The notes under the pieces are model-generated. The model did not search any database and was not told the DNA's origin. It saw nothing but the letters and a program-made list of their open reading frames with translations. Position numbers and translations under genes: made by a program. Source: Burhinus oedicnemus (Eukaryota; Chordata; Aves; Charadriiformes; Burhinidae). Taken from it: a stretch of 64,000 nt of DNA. The stretch covers positions 2,687,777 to 2,751,776 of the forward strand of contig VFFE01007789.1 in NCBI GenBank assembly GCA_008921705.1, read 5' to 3'. Shown here piece by piece: positions 62,501-64,000 of the stretch; within the stretch, counting starts at the first letter, position 1, and each line of letters starts with the position of its first letter.

Positions 62501-64000
62501 ATGTGAGACTTTGCTGTGCAATCGATGTAACTGCACTGGTCTAGTACTGTTGCTTTATGTTGTACTATAACAACATTTTGTACCATTCTTGCCAGTGCTT
62601 TGCTTTGTAGCTCAGTAAATCTTAATTGATACTAAGATAGATATTTCCCAGAGCTCTTCTGAAATTTTTTATTTAATAGACTCTAGTGCTCATTCAGGCC
62701 TCTTGATGGTCTGTGTTCTGTGCTTCTCCCCAGCAGTGGCACACCAGTTTCTGTTGAAAAGTAACTGTCAGCAATAAAGCGGTTCTCTAATTTTTTTTTT
62801 TTTTAATTAAGAAAAAAACCTACCAACCAAACAAACAAAAAAAACCCCAAAACCAGAAAAAGCAACTCTGGGAGGCTGGAGGAGGCATTTGCTCTGTTTG
62901 CAGAGGGGGTGCATGAATTATGTAGTGTCTCTTAAACATTACCTTGTGTATACTTTTCTTGGGCTTATCTTTAAGTTGTTGGGGTGATATGTCGAAATGT
63001 CTTGATATTTGGGAGGTTACTGAAGAACGATGGATTTTCGCCATTGCCTTTCTTTTAAGTAGCATAAAAAGCTGTAGCTCCATTTAAATGTCAGGCAAAC
63101 TGAGCTTGACTTCAGAAGTTGAACTGCAGTGCTTTTAGAAAATGTAAGAATGTGGTCCTCAAGATATTCCACATGCAAAAGAAAATTGTTGATAAATTGT
63201 GGCCTTTGAAATACATTTGTATTTCACACAAGATAAAAATAGGTATCCACGGTAATTTTCCAGAGAAAATAGATATTTTTGATGGAGAAGCGTAAAAACT
63301 ATCTTGATAGAATTCTAGTCTCTGAATTTTAAGCTGCTCTTTATGCTCATGGTATGTCATTCTGAGCTAATTTCGCTTCGAAAAGCACTGATTTTTGTGC
63401 TGCAGACAAATAAAAAAACCTTTGAACTGTAGAGAGAAATACGAAGAGCTTGATATAGCAGTGTGGTATCTTCTAATAACTTATTCAGACTAGGAAGTCC
63501 CAGTACTAGACATCTGCAAACATATGGATTATTTCAGTTTGAACTTTTTTTTTTTTTTGACCAAACTAAAGCTTTTGGGAATTCATAAAGATAGCGGTTT
63601 TCTGTGTGCTTCTGTAGAAATGAAATCCTGAAAAGCAACTTTTGGGGGAAAAAAAGATATTTTTTTCCAAAAAAAGGAAACTCTACCCCTTGCTTTGTTT
63701 TCTTATTGCTTTAAAAAATCTAAATAAGGTCAGCCAGTAAGAAATCGTTTAAGATGAACACAAACGTGAAAAATTTTCTTTTTGTCCACCTTACCAACAA
63801 ACATACTGAAACGGATGTAGTTTTTCCTCAAAGCGTTCCTAATGCATTTTATGAGGAAAGCATCATGTACTGACATAATCAGAGAGAAATCAACAAATTG
63901 CTAAATTTAATGCACATAATTGCATCCAGAGCTGGTATTTCTCACAAACTGAAATACTCTGAGGAAATTCTGGAAAGCTTGGCAGCTGGCAGGGAAGGCA
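56594..64000. other. AT-rich noncoding stretch, no gene recognised
   Basis: No coding sequence recognised. It includes a CA/CATA-type microsatellite near 60991-61013, a TTTA stretch near 60228-60244, and a T run at 62791-62804 followed by an A/C-rich tract. Short open frames have no domains. Confidence 0.6.
62791..62862. repeat. T run followed by A/C-rich tract
   Basis: Fourteen T bases, then AATTAAG and an A/C-rich tract with CCAACCAAACAAACAAA units and runs of A. The T side and A side can partly pair. Low-complexity, of the same kind as 6168-6217 and 29549-29622. Confidence 0.8.

Overview
The window looks like noncoding bird DNA. It is AT-rich, contains no operons, and its only recognisable coding sequence is decayed CR1 non-LTR retrotransposon. 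CR1 copies ending in the AATCATAGAAT-type 3' tail, together with A/C-rich low-complexity tracts and long T or A runs, are typical of birds. Crocodilians and turtles also carry CR1, so the call of a bird is probable rather than proven. I find no host protein-coding exon I can name, and no tRNA, rRNA or CRISPR. The window could be a gene desert or the inside of a very long intron.

Layout: 1-10042 is unannotated single-copy-like sequence with an assembly gap at 292-311 and a 10-bp tandem repeat at 6341-6418. CR1 copy A (minus strand) lies at 10043 to about 13055 and is split by an LTR-like insertion at 12124-12401. From about 13056 to 20600 the DNA is unique-looking and includes a pair of interlocked inverted repeats at 16701-16802. 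CR1 copy B (minus) lies at 20601 to about 21840. About 21841-35420 is featureless apart from simple repeats. The region 35421 to about 40540 is a nest: CR1 copy C (minus) is interrupted at 37149/39241 by the younger copy D (minus), with a 6-bp GTCTTC on both sides. About 40541-55983 is again featureless apart from one GC-richer block. CR1 copy E (plus, 3' end only) is at 55984-56593. The rest to 64000 is unannotated.

The CR1 copies fall into two lineages. A, C and E share the '[12 protein letters not shown]' and 'GCIKR' type reverse transcriptase C-terminus; B and D share the '[10 protein letters not shown]' and 'HKLEHRK' type. D sits inside C, so at least one B/D-type insertion happened after an A/C-type one. 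All copies are dead: C has FAKD in place of the FADD catalytic box, D has lost about 1.1 kb between its endonuclease and reverse transcriptase and carries nonsense codons, A is frameshifted and has lost both its 3' tail and its endonuclease SDH motif, and B and E are 5'-truncated. I see no convincing new biological system. The most structurally curious items are the interlocked inverted repeats at 16.7 kb, the nested CR1 pair with its target duplication, and the LTR-associated deletion in copy A.
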